Shown here piece by piece: positions 26,094 through 35,030 of a DNA stretch of 64,000 bases. This DNA comes from JAVVHH01 sp965276815 (lineage in GTDB: Bacteria; Pseudomonadota; Alphaproteobacteria; Acetobacterales; Acetobacteraceae), in the NCBI GenBank assembly GCA_965276815.1, contig CBDIBE010000008.1:1-64000 (forward strand), written 5' to 3'. Within the stretch, counting starts at the first letter, position 1. Each line of letters begins with the position of its first letter. A model generated the notes under the pieces. That model was not told the DNA's origin, ran no database searches, and worked only from the letters and a program-made list of their open reading frames with translations. The position numbers were made by a program, and so were the translations under genes.

Positions 26094-29000
26094 AAATGCC
26101 GCGCAAAATGCCCGGCGTCAGCGCTGAGAGCGGGTTCACCGAAACCGACGGGTCGGACAGCGAACCGCGTATCGTGTAGTCCACCGACACCAAGCCGCCG
26201 CCGCGCTCAGGGCTGAACAGGCGGCCGACGAGCGGAATGTTGCCGAGGGCCGAGTTGATCACATAGGCCGGAACGATCGTTCCCTTCACATCCATGTGGT
26301 GCCGGCCGATGTCGAGCCGGCCCTGCGCCGTCACACCGAGCGACGCGCTGAAGGCACGCGACTCGCCGATGTCCAGCACGTCGCCTGCGTAGCGGAACGG
26401 CATGATCAGGCGCGAGAACATCACCGTGTCCCCGCCCTGCATCGCCTCGGTGATGCCGTAGACCGTGACCGCCTGCAGCAGCTTGCCGACCGCGACCGCA
26501 TTGCGCAAACCGAACTCCGACATGTCCAGCGTTCCGGACAGCGGCGGGTCGGCATAACGGTCGTCGTAATGCGCTTCGAGCGCCAGGCTGCCGCCGGCGA
26601 CCGTATCCAGCACGTCGAGTGCGCGGAACAACAGCCCGCCATCGGCCGCCCGCACGCTGACCCGGCGCCCATTCCCCTGCTTCTCGATCACCGCCTGGAT
26701 ATGCTCGGCGCCCGACGATTCTGCCCGCAGCGCGGTCAGGATCCTGCCATTATATTCGGCGTGCGCGACAACGCCGCCGATGCTCAGTTGATGCGCCAGC
26801 AGGACCCGGTCGAACTTCACATCGGCAATCCACGGCGTCTCCGCCTCGTTCCCCTTCGGTCTCGGGCTCCTGGCCGGCTCGGACGGCTTGCTGCCAAATT
26901 GCGTCGAGAGGTCGAGCACCGCACCGCTGAGCGTCAACCGGAGCGGCTGCGCCGGATCGGGTGGGAAGCGGAGCTCGCCGCTGCCCTGGGTCAGCCCAAG
27001 CTCGATCCGGTCGAATCGCATCAGCGTGGGCCGGTTGCCGGTCATCTCGGCCTGGCCCACCACGTGCATATTGGGGCCCTGCGCCTCAAGCTTGGTGATC
27101 CCGGCCAGCTTGTCATTCTTCAGCAGCAGCGTGCCCGAGGCCGAGGCGGCCAGCCCCGGCGGCTTTCGCCACCCGGCGAACGCGATCCCGGCGTTCTTGA
27201 AATCGCCGGTGAGCTTGACCTCCGCCTGGTTGTCTCGGCGCTGCGAATAATCGGCGCCCAGATTGATCGAACCAGCCGTCATCACGTCGCCCGGGTCGAT
27301 GCCGGCCGCGGCCAAGTCCCGTGCCGTCGCCTTGCCGTCCAAGGTCGCATGCAGCAGCACTTGGGACGGCGGCCCCGGCTTGAAGTCCATGTCGACGCCG
27401 ATGGCGCTGGCGATATTGGCCACGGCGCCCGTGCCCGTCGCCTTCATCCCGTCCTGCGTGACGTCGAACTGCACCTCACTTTTGTCCAGGTCCCGGCCGG
27501 CGACGAGGCCGCCGAGCCGCAGCCCGCTGATCTTGCCTTGCGCCTCGATCTTGAGCTGCTCGAACTTCACCTCCTTCTTCATCGGCATGTCGACTTCGAG
27601 CTTGCTGACGACGGTGCCAGCAGGGTTGCGGAACGTGACCGGCCGTTTATCCAGCAGATGCAGCCGCGGGTTCTTCAGCACGGTCAGCACATCCGGCACG
27701 CTGCCCGCGACGCCCGTGGTGACGGTCATGAACTGGTCCTTGGTCTGCAACCCGGTGAACCGGACCAGCCCATCCTTCAATGCGATGGCGGTGCCCTGCT
27801 GTTTGGCGGTCGGGATGCTGATCTCGAGCACATCCGGCCCCTGCAGACGCAGCACGGCTTGCGCGTGCTCGACCGGCGGGACCGGGCGCAGCCACCAGAT
27901 GGTGACATCATCGCCTTGCAGCGTGCCGCTCGCCTGGGTGAGGTCGATCGCGGACGGATTGTCTTCGGGGCCCTCCAGGGTGAATTTGAAATCACCGTCC
28001 CGCGCGATGCCGGCGGTGATGTTCTGGGTGATCCACGGCCTGGTATGACCGCCCCAGGCGGCGGGCCAGAGCGCCGGGAGATCGGCGAAGTCGGCATGGT
28101 CCAAGGTCAGCTCGAACTGGCCCGACAGCTTGCCGCCCTTCCGATCAGCCTCGCCGGTCAGGCCGACCGTGCTGGACCAAGCGCCGCGCGGCGAGGCGAG
28201 GACGGCTTTGAGGCGCTGCAGCTCAAGCTTGACGGGCTTGTAGTCGCCCCCCTGCCAAGTCGCGGCGGCGTCGAGCGCCAGGCTTTGGAACGGCGCCACG
28301 CCGCCACGGAACTGCACCCTGCCGTCGCCCGCCGTCGCATGCAGCTCGCCCGCGCGCGGCCGCAGGTTCGGCGACAGCTCGAGCGTGGCCTTGGCTTGCA
28401 CCGTCGTCTGTAGCGCGCCGACACCGGCCAAGGCCGGGTTGGCTTCTGCCAGCGCCGTGGAGTTCAGCGGCGCCAAGGTCACCGCCAAGTGGGTTCCGCC
28501 GCCGGCGGCCAGATCGGCCTGCAGATGCAGGGACGCGGTGGCGCCGCCGAGCCCGATCGTCCCATCGGCGACGCCCTTGACCCCGCCGCCCCGCTGCCGG
28601 GTGAGGTCCAGGTCCGCGACATCGGTGCGCAGCGTGTCGCCGATCAGTCGGTCCACGACCTCCACCTTGGCGTCGTGCATGCGGACGTGCTGCAACTGAG
28701 TCAGCATCTCCAGGCCGGGCACACCTTGCCGGCGGTCGGTGCCGGCCGGCTTGCGGAGTTCGTCCATGGTCTGCGCGAAGCTCGGCGAGGTGTGCGGTCC
28801 GGTCGTATCGCTGTCGGCCAGGTTTCCCAGATCCAGCGCGATCGAGCCGTCTTCGGACCGGAGTGCCCGCAGGCGCAACCCGGTCACCGAGACGGTGCGC
28901 GGAACCAGTTGGAACTCCAACAGCCGGCCGAGGGACAGCGTCAGGTCCGCCTCCTTCAGCTCAGCACCGGGCGTCCCCGTTTGGTTGACCACGCGCAAAT

Positions 29001-29304
29001 CCTGCAGCCGGATCTGCAGGCCCTGGTCGGCGCCGGCTTGGTAGCCCGCCCAGGCAATGCTGGCCTCGCCGATGTGCAGCCGGGTCGGCGAGCTGGATTT
29101 GACGTGGGACTCGATCATGCGCGCCAGCCAGGCGACGTCGAGCGGCCCCTGCGACAAGCGCCAGGCGAGCGCCCCGGCCGCCACGACGGCGAGCAGCGCC
29201 AACCCCAGCGCCGCGCCGGCGAGCAAGCATAGCAGCCGCGCCGGCCAGGCCGCGGCACGCCAAGCGGCGCCCCAGCGTTGACGGGTCTCGGCTACTGCGG
29301 ACAC
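26080..29304 (-). CDS. Large DUF3971/AsmA-like envelope protein
   Basis: 1074 residues with one N-terminal membrane helix (about 22-48) and then a long beta-rich periplasmic body. The C-terminus (VPAYVINSALGNIPLVGRLF, then VDYTIRGSLSDPSVSVNPLS) is the AsmA-like/YhdP-type ending. Proteins of this class form a grooved beta-helical bridge thought to carry phospholipids between inner and outer membranes. Start is GTG at 29304. It is divergent from glnE with only 11 bp between the start codons, so each promoter must lie inside or overlap the other gene's 5' region or share that tiny gap. Convergent and overlapping with selO at the 3' end. Confidence 0.85.
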   Translation of the reverse strand: MSAVAETRQRWGAAWRAAAWPARLLCLLAGAALGLALLAVVAAGALAWRLSQGPLDVAWLARMIESHVKSSSPTRLHIGEASIAWAGYQAGADQGLQIRLQDLRVVNQTGTPGAELKEADLTLSLGRLLEFQLVPRTVSVTGLRLRALRSEDGSIALDLGNLADSDTTGPHTSPSFAQTMDELRKPAGTDRRQGVPGLEMLTQLQHVRMHDAKVEVVDRLIGDTLRTDVADLDLTRQRGGGVKGVADGTIGLGGATASLHLQADLAAGGGTHLAVTLAPLNSTALAEANPALAGVGALQTTVQAKATLELSPNLRPRAGELHATAGDGRVQFRGGVAPFQSLALDAAATWQGGDYKPVKLELQRLKAVLASPRGAWSSTVGLTGEADRKGGKLSGQFELTLDHADFADLPALWPAAWGGHTRPWITQNITAGIARDGDFKFTLEGPEDNPSAIDLTQASGTLQGDDVTIWWLRPVPPVEHAQAVLRLQGPDVLEISIPTAKQQGTAIALKDGLVRFTGLQTKDQFMTVTTGVAGSVPDVLTVLKNPRLHLLDKRPVTFRNPAGTVVSKLEVDMPMKKEVKFEQLKIEAQGKISGLRLGGLVAGRDLDKSEVQFDVTQDGMKATGTGAVANIASAIGVDMDFKPGPPSQVLLHATLDGKATARDLAAAGIDPGDVMTAGSINLGADYSQRRDNQAEVKLTGDFKNAGIAFAGWRKPPGLAASASGTLLLKNDKLAGITKLEAQGPNMHVVGQAEMTGNRPTLMRFDRIELGLTQGSGELRFPPDPAQPLRLTLSGAVLDLSTQFGSKPSEPARSPRPKGNEAETPWIADVKFDRVLLAHQLSIGGVVAHAEYNGRILTALRAESSGAEHIQAVIEKQGNGRRVSVRAADGGLLFRALDVLDTVAGGSLALEAHYDDRYADPPLSGTLDMSEFGLRNAVAVGKLLQAVTVYGITEAMQGGDTVMFSRLIMPFRYAGDVLDIGESRAFSASLGVTAQGRLDIGRHHMDVKGTIVPAYVINSALGNIPLVGRLFSPERGGGLVSVDYTIRGSLSDPSVSVNPLSALTPGILRGIFKIF

Positions 29305-29315
29305 TTTGGCCGACG

Positions 29316-32192
29316 ATGACGCGCATCCCCGAATGGCCCGAGGCGGCCGACCCAGAAGCGGCAGGGCGGCTGCTGGAACGCTTTGCCGAGCTCGGTCCCC
29401 GACAGGCCGCGTTGGCCGCGTCCGCTGATGGCCGGGCCATGCTGGTCGCAGCGGGCGGCGGCAGCCCGTTTCTGTCGGACCTGATCATCCGCGAGCACGA
29501 ACTGACGGTGCAGATCATGCAGGCGGGGCCGGACGCGGCGCTCGCCCCGGTCGCCGAAGCGCTCGATCAGCTCGCGCCCGCTATCAGCCGCGCCCAATTG
29601 GCGTCGGCATTGCGGCAGGCGAAGCGGCGGGCGGCGCTGATCACGGCCATCGCCGATATCGGCGGGCTCTGGACCCTGGCGCACGTGACCCAGACCCTCT
29701 CCTGGCTGGCGGAAACCACCCTCCGGCACGCGATCGACCACCTGCTGCTCGCCGCGCACCGGGCGGGCGACATCGTTCTGCCCGACCTTGCCCGTCCAGG
29801 GCCCGGCAGCGGCTTGACCGTGCTGGGCATGGGGAAGCTGGGCGCAGGCGAGCTGAACTACTCCAGCGATATCGACCTCGTTGTGCTGTATGATCCGGAC
29901 GCGCATCCGAATTCCGATCGGATCGGCCCTATCTTCACACGTTTGGCGCGGGCGTTGGTTGCTATAATGGAGACCCGCGACGCGGACGGCTACGTTTTCC
30001 GCACCGATTTGCGGTTGCGCCCCGACCCGGCCGCCACCCCGCCCGCCATGGCCCTGCCCGCCGCCCTCACCTATTACGAAAGCATGGGCCAGAATTGGGA
30101 GCGCGCGGCCATGACGAAAGCGCGCCCCATCGCCGGCGATCTTGCGCTGGGCTGGAATTTTCTCGGGCAAATTCGCCCGTTCATCTGGCGGCGCGGGCTG
30201 GATTTTGCGGCAATCGCCGACATCCACGCCATGAAGCGCCGCATCAACGAGCATCGCGGGCTCGGCGACAGCGCGATCGAGATTGCCGGGCATGACGTCA
30301 AGCTGGGCCAGGGCGGCATCCGCGAGATCGAGTTCGCGGCGCAGACGCTGCAACTGGTCTGGGGCGGCCGCGATCCGCGCTTGCGCGACCCGACGACGCT
30401 GGGCGCGGTGCGCCGGCTCGCGCGGGCGGGGCTGCTGGACTGGCGCGCGGCGGCGGAGCTCACGGTCGCCTACCGCGTGCTGCGCCGGGTGGAACATCGG
30501 TTGCAGATGGTCGCGGATCGGCAGACGCACACCGTGCCGGCCAAGCCCGCCGAGCTCGATCGCTTCGCTATTTTCATGGGATGCGCCGGTCCTGCCGAGT
30601 TCCGGGATTTCCTGATGCTGCATCTCGACCGGGTGCGCCGCCGCTACGCCGAGGTGTTCGAGCAGGTGCCCGAGACGCCAGGGCCGGCCGGCGGGCTCGA
30701 CCTGACCGGCATGGACAGTCCGCAAGCGACGGTGTCTACCCTGCAATCCCTGGGGTTTCGCAACGTCACCGGCATGATCGCGACGCTGCGCGGGTGGCGC
30801 GCCGGGCGGATCCGGGCGTTGCGCTCGGAACGGTCGCGCGATCTGATGGACCAGGTGCTGCCCGCCCTGCTGGCCGCGCTGGGGGCGCAGTCCGATCCGG
30901 ACACCACCTTCGCCCGCTTCGACGCCATGCTGGCGCGCCAGCCGGCCGGGGTGCAGCTCCTCTCGATGTTTCAGCGCAACCCGGCGCTGCTGGAGCGCGT
31001 GGCTGGCGTGCTGGGCGCCGCCCCCTCGCTGGCCGACCATCTCGCAACCGTCCCGTCGGCGCTGGAGGGCCTGCTCGCTCCCTCTGAGGCCGATCCCGAC
31101 CCCGCGCGCAACTTGGCCGCGCGGCTGCAGGATGCGCGCTCGCTTGAGGACGTCGTCGCGATCACCCGCGCCTTGGTGCGCGCCGAGGAGTTCCGCCTGT
31201 GCGTCGGGCAGATGGAGGGCTGGCTCGACGTGGACCGGGCCGGCGAGGCACGGACGGCGCTCGCCGATGCCACACTTGCGGCGCTGCTGCCCGCCGTGCT
31301 CGAGGAGCATGCGAACCGGTACGGCACGGTGCGCGGCGGCGCGATGGCGGTGGTGGCGCTCGGTAAGGCAGGCGGGCGGGAGATGATGGCCGGGTCGGAC
31401 CTCGACCTGATGCTGATCTACACGCACCCGCCGAGCGCCACCGAGAGCCGAGGTCCCCGGCGCCTGCCGGCAAGCCAGTGGTTCATCCGCGCGGCGCACG
31501 CGTACGTCGCCGCGCTGACCGCGCCGGGGCCGGAAGGGCCGCTCTACGCCGTGGACATGCGGCTGCGGCCTTCGGGCAATAAAGGGCCGGTCGCCGTCTC
31601 GCTCGCGGCCTTTCGCCAATACCATGAAAAGGACGCCTGGACCTGGGAGCGCATGGCCTTGACCCGGGCCAGGGTGGTGGCCGGCGACCCGGCCATAAGG
31701 CGCCGGGCGGAGCGCGCTATCGCCGAGGCGCTGTCGCACCGCCAGGACCCGGCGCAGACCCGGGCCGACGCCGCCAGCATGCGGGCACGGCTTCTGCGCG
31801 AGCTGCCGCCGACCGGGCCTTGGGACGTCAAGCTACAGCCCGGCGGCGGGATCGAGGTCGAATTCATCGCGCAGACGCTGCTGCTGGCGGCCGGAATCGC
31901 CCGTGGCGGCCAAAGCACGCGGGCCGCCCTTGCCCAATTGGCTGGGTTGGGCGTCTTGGCGCCGGTCCAGGCGGTGATGCTGATCCGCGCGGACCGGCTC
32001 TGGCGGACCGTGCAGAGCATGCTGCGCATCACCGTCGGGCGCCGGACCGATGCTTTGCCGAATGCCGCGATCGAGCCCTTGCTGCGCGCCGCCGGCCCGG
32101 GGCTTGACCTTCCGGCATTGCGCGCCACCCTGGACTCCACCGCCGCCGAGGTTCGCGCGGCCTTTATCGACTTATTGGGGGACATCAAGTGA
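29316..32192 (+). CDS. glnE: Bifunctional glutamine synthetase adenylyltransferase/deadenylase
   Basis: 958 residues (E. coli GlnE is about 946). Two nucleotidyltransferase domains are visible: the deadenylylase half with GMGKLGAGELNYSSDIDLVV, and the adenylylase half with ALGKAGGREMMAGSDLDLML; both keep the G-S-x-D-x-D metal motif. The central linker and KLGQGGIREIEFAAQ / KLQPGGGIEVEFIAQ blocks are also duplicated as expected. It sets glutamine synthetase activity according to nitrogen status, under PII control. The stop overlaps the bcp start by four bases (GTGA), so the two are co-translated. Confidence 0.96.
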   Translation: MTRIPEWPEAADPEAAGRLLERFAELGPRQAALAASADGRAMLVAAGGGSPFLSDLIIREHELTVQIMQAGPDAALAPVAEALDQLAPAISRAQLASALRQAKRRAALITAIADIGGLWTLAHVTQTLSWLAETTLRHAIDHLLLAAHRAGDIVLPDLARPGPGSGLTVLGMGKLGAGELNYSSDIDLVVLYDPDAHPNSDRIGPIFTRLARALVAIMETRDADGYVFRTDLRLRPDPAATPPAMALPAALTYYESMGQNWERAAMTKARPIAGDLALGWNFLGQIRPFIWRRGLDFAAIADIHAMKRRINEHRGLGDSAIEIAGHDVKLGQGGIREIEFAAQTLQLVWGGRDPRLRDPTTLGAVRRLARAGLLDWRAAAELTVAYRVLRRVEHRLQMVADRQTHTVPAKPAELDRFAIFMGCAGPAEFRDFLMLHLDRVRRRYAEVFEQVPETPGPAGGLDLTGMDSPQATVSTLQSLGFRNVTGMIATLRGWRAGRIRALRSERSRDLMDQVLPALLAALGAQSDPDTTFARFDAMLARQPAGVQLLSMFQRNPALLERVAGVLGAAPSLADHLATVPSALEGLLAPSEADPDPARNLAARLQDARSLEDVVAITRALVRAEEFRLCVGQMEGWLDVDRAGEARTALADATLAALLPAVLEEHANRYGTVRGGAMAVVALGKAGGREMMAGSDLDLMLIYTHPPSATESRGPRRLPASQWFIRAAHAYVAALTAPGPEGPLYAVDMRLRPSGNKGPVAVSLAAFRQYHEKDAWTWERMALTRARVVAGDPAIRRRAERAIAEALSHRQDPAQTRADAASMRARLLRELPPTGPWDVKLQPGGGIEVEFIAQTLLLAAGIARGGQSTRAALAQLAGLGVLAPVQAVMLIRADRLWRTVQSMLRITVGRRTDALPNAAIEPLLRAAGPGLDLPALRATLDSTAAEVRAAFIDLLGDIK

Positions 32193-32653
32193 GCATCGCC
32201 GAGAACGAACCGGCTCCGGATTTTAGCCTGCCCGCCAGCAATGGGAGGACCGTCAGCCTGGCTGACATGAAGGGCAAGCCGTTCGTGCTGTATTTCTACC
32301 CGAAGGCGGATACGCCCGGCTGCACCAAGGAGGCGCAGGCGTTCCAGGAGGCGCTGCCGGAACTCGGGCAGATTGGTGTCGACGTGATCGGGGTGTCGAA
32401 GGACAAAATCAAGCCGATCGAGAAATTCGCCGAGAAATACGGCCTGACCTTCCCGCTCGCCTCCGACGAAAGCGGCGGCACGGTCGAGGCCTATGGCGCC
32501 TGGGTCGAGAAGTCGATGTATGGCAAGTCGTATATGGGGATCGATCGCAGCACGGTGCTGGTGGACAAGGACGGCAAGGTCGCCCGGATCTGGCGCAAGG
32601 TGAAGGTGCCCGGCCATGCGGCCGAGGTCATGCAAGCCGCGAAGGGACTATAA
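32189..32653 (+). CDS. bcp: Thioredoxin-dependent peroxiredoxin, BCP type
   Basis: 154 residues from a GTG overlapping the glnE stop. Thioredoxin-fold peroxiredoxin with FYPKADTPGCTKEAQAF: peroxidatic Cys45 is present in the usual P-x-x-x-(T/S)-x-x-C setting, but position 50, the resolving Cys in E. coli Bcp, is Gln here. It should therefore act as a 1-Cys or atypical enzyme, reducing hydroperoxides with help of an external thiol. Later motifs KPIEKFAEKYGLTFPLASDE and GIDRSTVLVDKDGK are typical. Confidence 0.94.
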   Translation: MSIAENEPAPDFSLPASNGRTVSLADMKGKPFVLYFYPKADTPGCTKEAQAFQEALPELGQIGVDVIGVSKDKIKPIEKFAEKYGLTFPLASDESGGTVEAYGAWVEKSMYGKSYMGIDRSTVLVDKDGKVARIWRKVKVPGHAAEVMQAAKGL

Positions 32654-33907
32654 CAGGCCGCTCGCGCCGTAGCCCAGCAGCAAGCCGAGCGGCAGCAGCG
32701 CCACCACGGCAAGCTTCGACACGCGCCAGGCCTGCCAGGTCAGCACGGCCCAAGTCACGACCAGCGCCGCGGCAAACGCCAAGCTGATGCCGGGCACGTC
32801 ATAGGCGGCGAGCAGGACGTGATAGATTACGCATCCGGCGGCGAGCACGTCGATCACGTGCCGCCGCCCATCCCCGCGCAGCAACCAGCGCGCCAGCCCG
32901 AGGAGGCCGAGGAGCACGGTCCAGGCGAGATTTTGGTATAGCCAGTACGGCCAGTCCCAGCCGTCGTTCCACTCCAGGCCGAAGATGAAGATGACCAAAT
33001 TATCCGCCCAGCCGCCGAGCGCGAACAACAGGACCCAAAACCAGGCCTGCGAGCCCGCCCGGCCCTGTGCGATCCGGCGGACCTGCATGGCGGCCGTCGC
33101 GAGCACCCCAAGCGCCAGCACCTGCCCGGCGGGATGCAGACCGAAATCGGTGTCCAGTTCGGTGCGCACCACCTTTGTCGGATCGATGTGCGTGGCGAGG
33201 CGATACCAGAGCCATTCGGTGGCAACGGTCAGGGCCGCGGCGGCGACGCTGAGGCCGAGCATGGCGATCGGCCCGCGATCCCGCCCGACCGGCAGCATCC
33301 GCCAGAGCATCAGCCAGAAATAGATGCCCGCCGCCAGCAGCGGCAGAGAGACGTCCGCCTTGGTTTGGATGAAATAATGGGCGATCGCCAGGACCGCGAT
33401 GCCGTAGACGATCCGGTGCAGCCGCTTCCAATTCTTGCCGAGCCGGCGCGCCCAGCCGTCCGTCGAGGTCACGCCGAGCGTGACGAGGCCGAGCAGGGCG
33501 ACGAAGCCGATCGTCAAGTAGAAGCGCAGCACAATCTCGCTGGCGACGGTCGCCAGGTTCCAGTTCTCGTCGATGATGTAGAGCGTGAAATGGATCAGCA
33601 CGTAGAACAGCGCGGCGTTGCCGATCATCCGGCGCACCACCGCGACACCTGGCGATCCCATGATCGCCTTGGTCGGCGTGACCACCAGTGAGGCGATCAG
33701 GAACCAGACCGCGTAATAGCCGAAGCCGTGGATCAGCTCGGTGATCGGCCGGGCGCCCAGCATGTGGGCCCAATAGCGGGCGAGCAGTTCGATTCCGGGC
33801 ACGAGCAGCAGGATGAATATGGCGGCCCGCAGCTTGTGCAGCCGGCCTTTCTTGTCAGTCCACGGGGCCCAGGCGGCCAGCTTGGTCCGCGTGGCGACGA
33901 GGGTCAT
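32648..33907 (-). CDS. msrQ: MsrQ/YedZ-like heme membrane protein with C-terminal membrane extension
   Basis: 419 residues. The first ~230 follow MsrQ, the heme-b membrane subunit that feeds electrons to the periplasmic methionine-sulfoxide reductase MsrP: GYYAVWFLIASLVVTPTKAI, RRMIGNAALFYVLIHFTLY (His heme ligand) and KNWKRLHRIVYGIAVLAIAHYF (His ligands). Known MsrQ proteins are about 200 residues; here ~190 more residues add five or so predicted helices (for example WTVLLGLLGLARWLL). No msrP gene is nearby. ATG 33907 overlaps the upstream gene's stop (ATGA). It ends convergently, overlapping bcp by six bases. Confidence 0.85.
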   Translation of the reverse strand: MTLVATRTKLAAWAPWTDKKGRLHKLRAAIFILLLVPGIELLARYWAHMLGARPITELIHGFGYYAVWFLIASLVVTPTKAIMGSPGVAVVRRMIGNAALFYVLIHFTLYIIDENWNLATVASEIVLRFYLTIGFVALLGLVTLGVTSTDGWARRLGKNWKRLHRIVYGIAVLAIAHYFIQTKADVSLPLLAAGIYFWLMLWRMLPVGRDRGPIAMLGLSVAAAALTVATEWLWYRLATHIDPTKVVRTELDTDFGLHPAGQVLALGVLATAAMQVRRIAQGRAGSQAWFWVLLFALGGWADNLVIFIFGLEWNDGWDWPYWLYQNLAWTVLLGLLGLARWLLRGDGRRHVIDVLAAGCVIYHVLLAAYDVPGISLAFAAALVVTWAVLTWQAWRVSKLAVVALLPLGLLLGYGASGLL

Positions 33908-34449
33908 CGGCGGGACGGCGGGGTTTCGCGCTTGTAGCCCGGCGGGATGACGAAGGCGGCCGGGTCGACCGGGCCATAGGCGATCTTCAACGCCTGCACG
34001 ATCACGCTGGCGCCGCGGCGCGCCCGCAGCAGCACGCCGTCCGCGGTGATGCAGACCACCGTCTCCTGATTTTGCGTGTCCTTGGTCTGCCACTCCGTGC
34101 ACGGCACGCCGATGATGGTTTCCGGGCCGAGCCGGGTGAATGTCTGGCCGGGGCGCGTGCTGGTGGGGCCGATATCCGGCACCGGCATTTGCAGGACCCT
34201 CCGGCCGCTATCATCGACCATCTGCGCTACATGCGCCCTCTCGTCGGTGATCATGTACAGGCCGGCCTGCGGCATATCGAGCCGGAGCTTCTGGTCGGCG
34301 GCCTGGAAACGCCATCGCTGATCGATCGAACGGTTGCCGATGGTGGCGTGGTAAATCACGTCGACATCCCGGGTGGGCAGCAACGAAGGCCGATCCTGCG
34401 CCAATGCCGGACCGGCCGCCAATACTGCCAATACGACGAGACGCCTCAT
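33904..34449 (-). CDS. Periplasmic hypothetical protein, paralog of the gene upstream
   Basis: 181 residues with a signal peptide (MRRLVVLAVLAAGPALA). It contains RDVDVIYHATIG near the start and ends with IVQALKIAYGPVDPAAFVIP plus PGYK; a central VPCTEW / VVCITADGVLL pair of Cys may form a disulfide. The same order of motifs appears in the next gene upstream, so these are tandem paralogs. The layout (extended beta segments, final GY-K) resembles DUF4412-like periplasmic proteins, but I would not assign a family. Translationally coupled on both sides. Confidence 0.8.
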   Translation of the reverse strand: MRRLVVLAVLAAGPALAQDRPSLLPTRDVDVIYHATIGNRSIDQRWRFQAADQKLRLDMPQAGLYMITDERAHVAQMVDDSGRRVLQMPVPDIGPTSTRPGQTFTRLGPETIIGVPCTEWQTKDTQNQETVVCITADGVLLRARRGASVIVQALKIAYGPVDPAAFVIPPGYKRETPPSRR

Positions 34450-35030
34450 TAGTTACGTGCCTCCCGCGGGATCTCGATCTTCAGATAACCGCGCGGCACT
34501 TGGAACATCGCGTCGGGCACGGGGCCATAGGTGACGGAGACGGCGGTGAAGCCGCCCTGCTTGCCGTTCAGCTCGCCGGCTGCGCGCAGGGCCACGCCGT
34601 CCCGCGTCTCGCAGATCGTGCCGTGACCGCGGGAGGAGTGCACGTCGAAATCCGTGCAGACCAACCCGGCCACGGTCTCGTCCCCGCCGCGCGTCAGATG
34701 CGCGCCTTCCAAGGTGAGGGGCTGCAGGTCCGTGCGCCGCACCGGGAGCGACATGGAAGCGTGCATGGCGGAGTCGACCAGCCGGACCGAGCGCGCGCCC
34801 AAATCCACCAGCAAGAACTGCTTGCCGCCTTGCGGTTCCGCGCGCAGGCGCTGGCCGCCGGCGCTCCACTGGACCTGCAGGTTGCCCGGGACGCCGCCGG
34901 GAATCGCGCTCGCCGCATCCCCGCTCAGCTCATAGACGACGGTGACGTCACGCTCGGGGGTGATGCGCGGCGGCGGCTGCGCCATGGCGGGCGTGGCGAT
35001 CAGCAGCAGCAAGGGCAATAGGCGTTTCAT
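34449..35030 (-). CDS. Periplasmic hypothetical protein, first of a tandem pair
   Basis: 193 residues with a signal peptide (MKRLLPLLLLIATPAMA). It shares with the following gene an N-terminal ERDVTVVYELSG, a middle GLVCTDF ... GTICETRDGVAL Cys pair and a terminal VSVTYGPVPDAMFQVPRGY, so the pair arose by duplication. ATG 35030 overlaps the aat stop (ATGA), and its own stop overlaps the next start (TAATG). It may fold as a beta-sandwich lipid- or polymer-binding protein; function is unknown. Position in the accBC-aat transcript suggests an envelope role. Confidence 0.8.
   Translation of the reverse strand: MKRLLPLLLLIATPAMAQPPPRITPERDVTVVYELSGDAASAIPGGVPGNLQVQWSAGGQRLRAEPQGGKQFLLVDLGARSVRLVDSAMHASMSLPVRRTDLQPLTLEGAHLTRGGDETVAGLVCTDFDVHSSRGHGTICETRDGVALRAAGELNGKQGGFTAVSVTYGPVPDAMFQVPRGYLKIEIPREARN

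Noticed and set aside
26296..28413. 705-residue plus-strand frame
   Set aside because: Shadow of the DUF3971 gene; the His/Arg-rich translation shows no fold or motif.
29292..31739. 815-residue antisense frame
   Set aside because: Shadow of glnE, which has both nucleotidyltransferase motifs.
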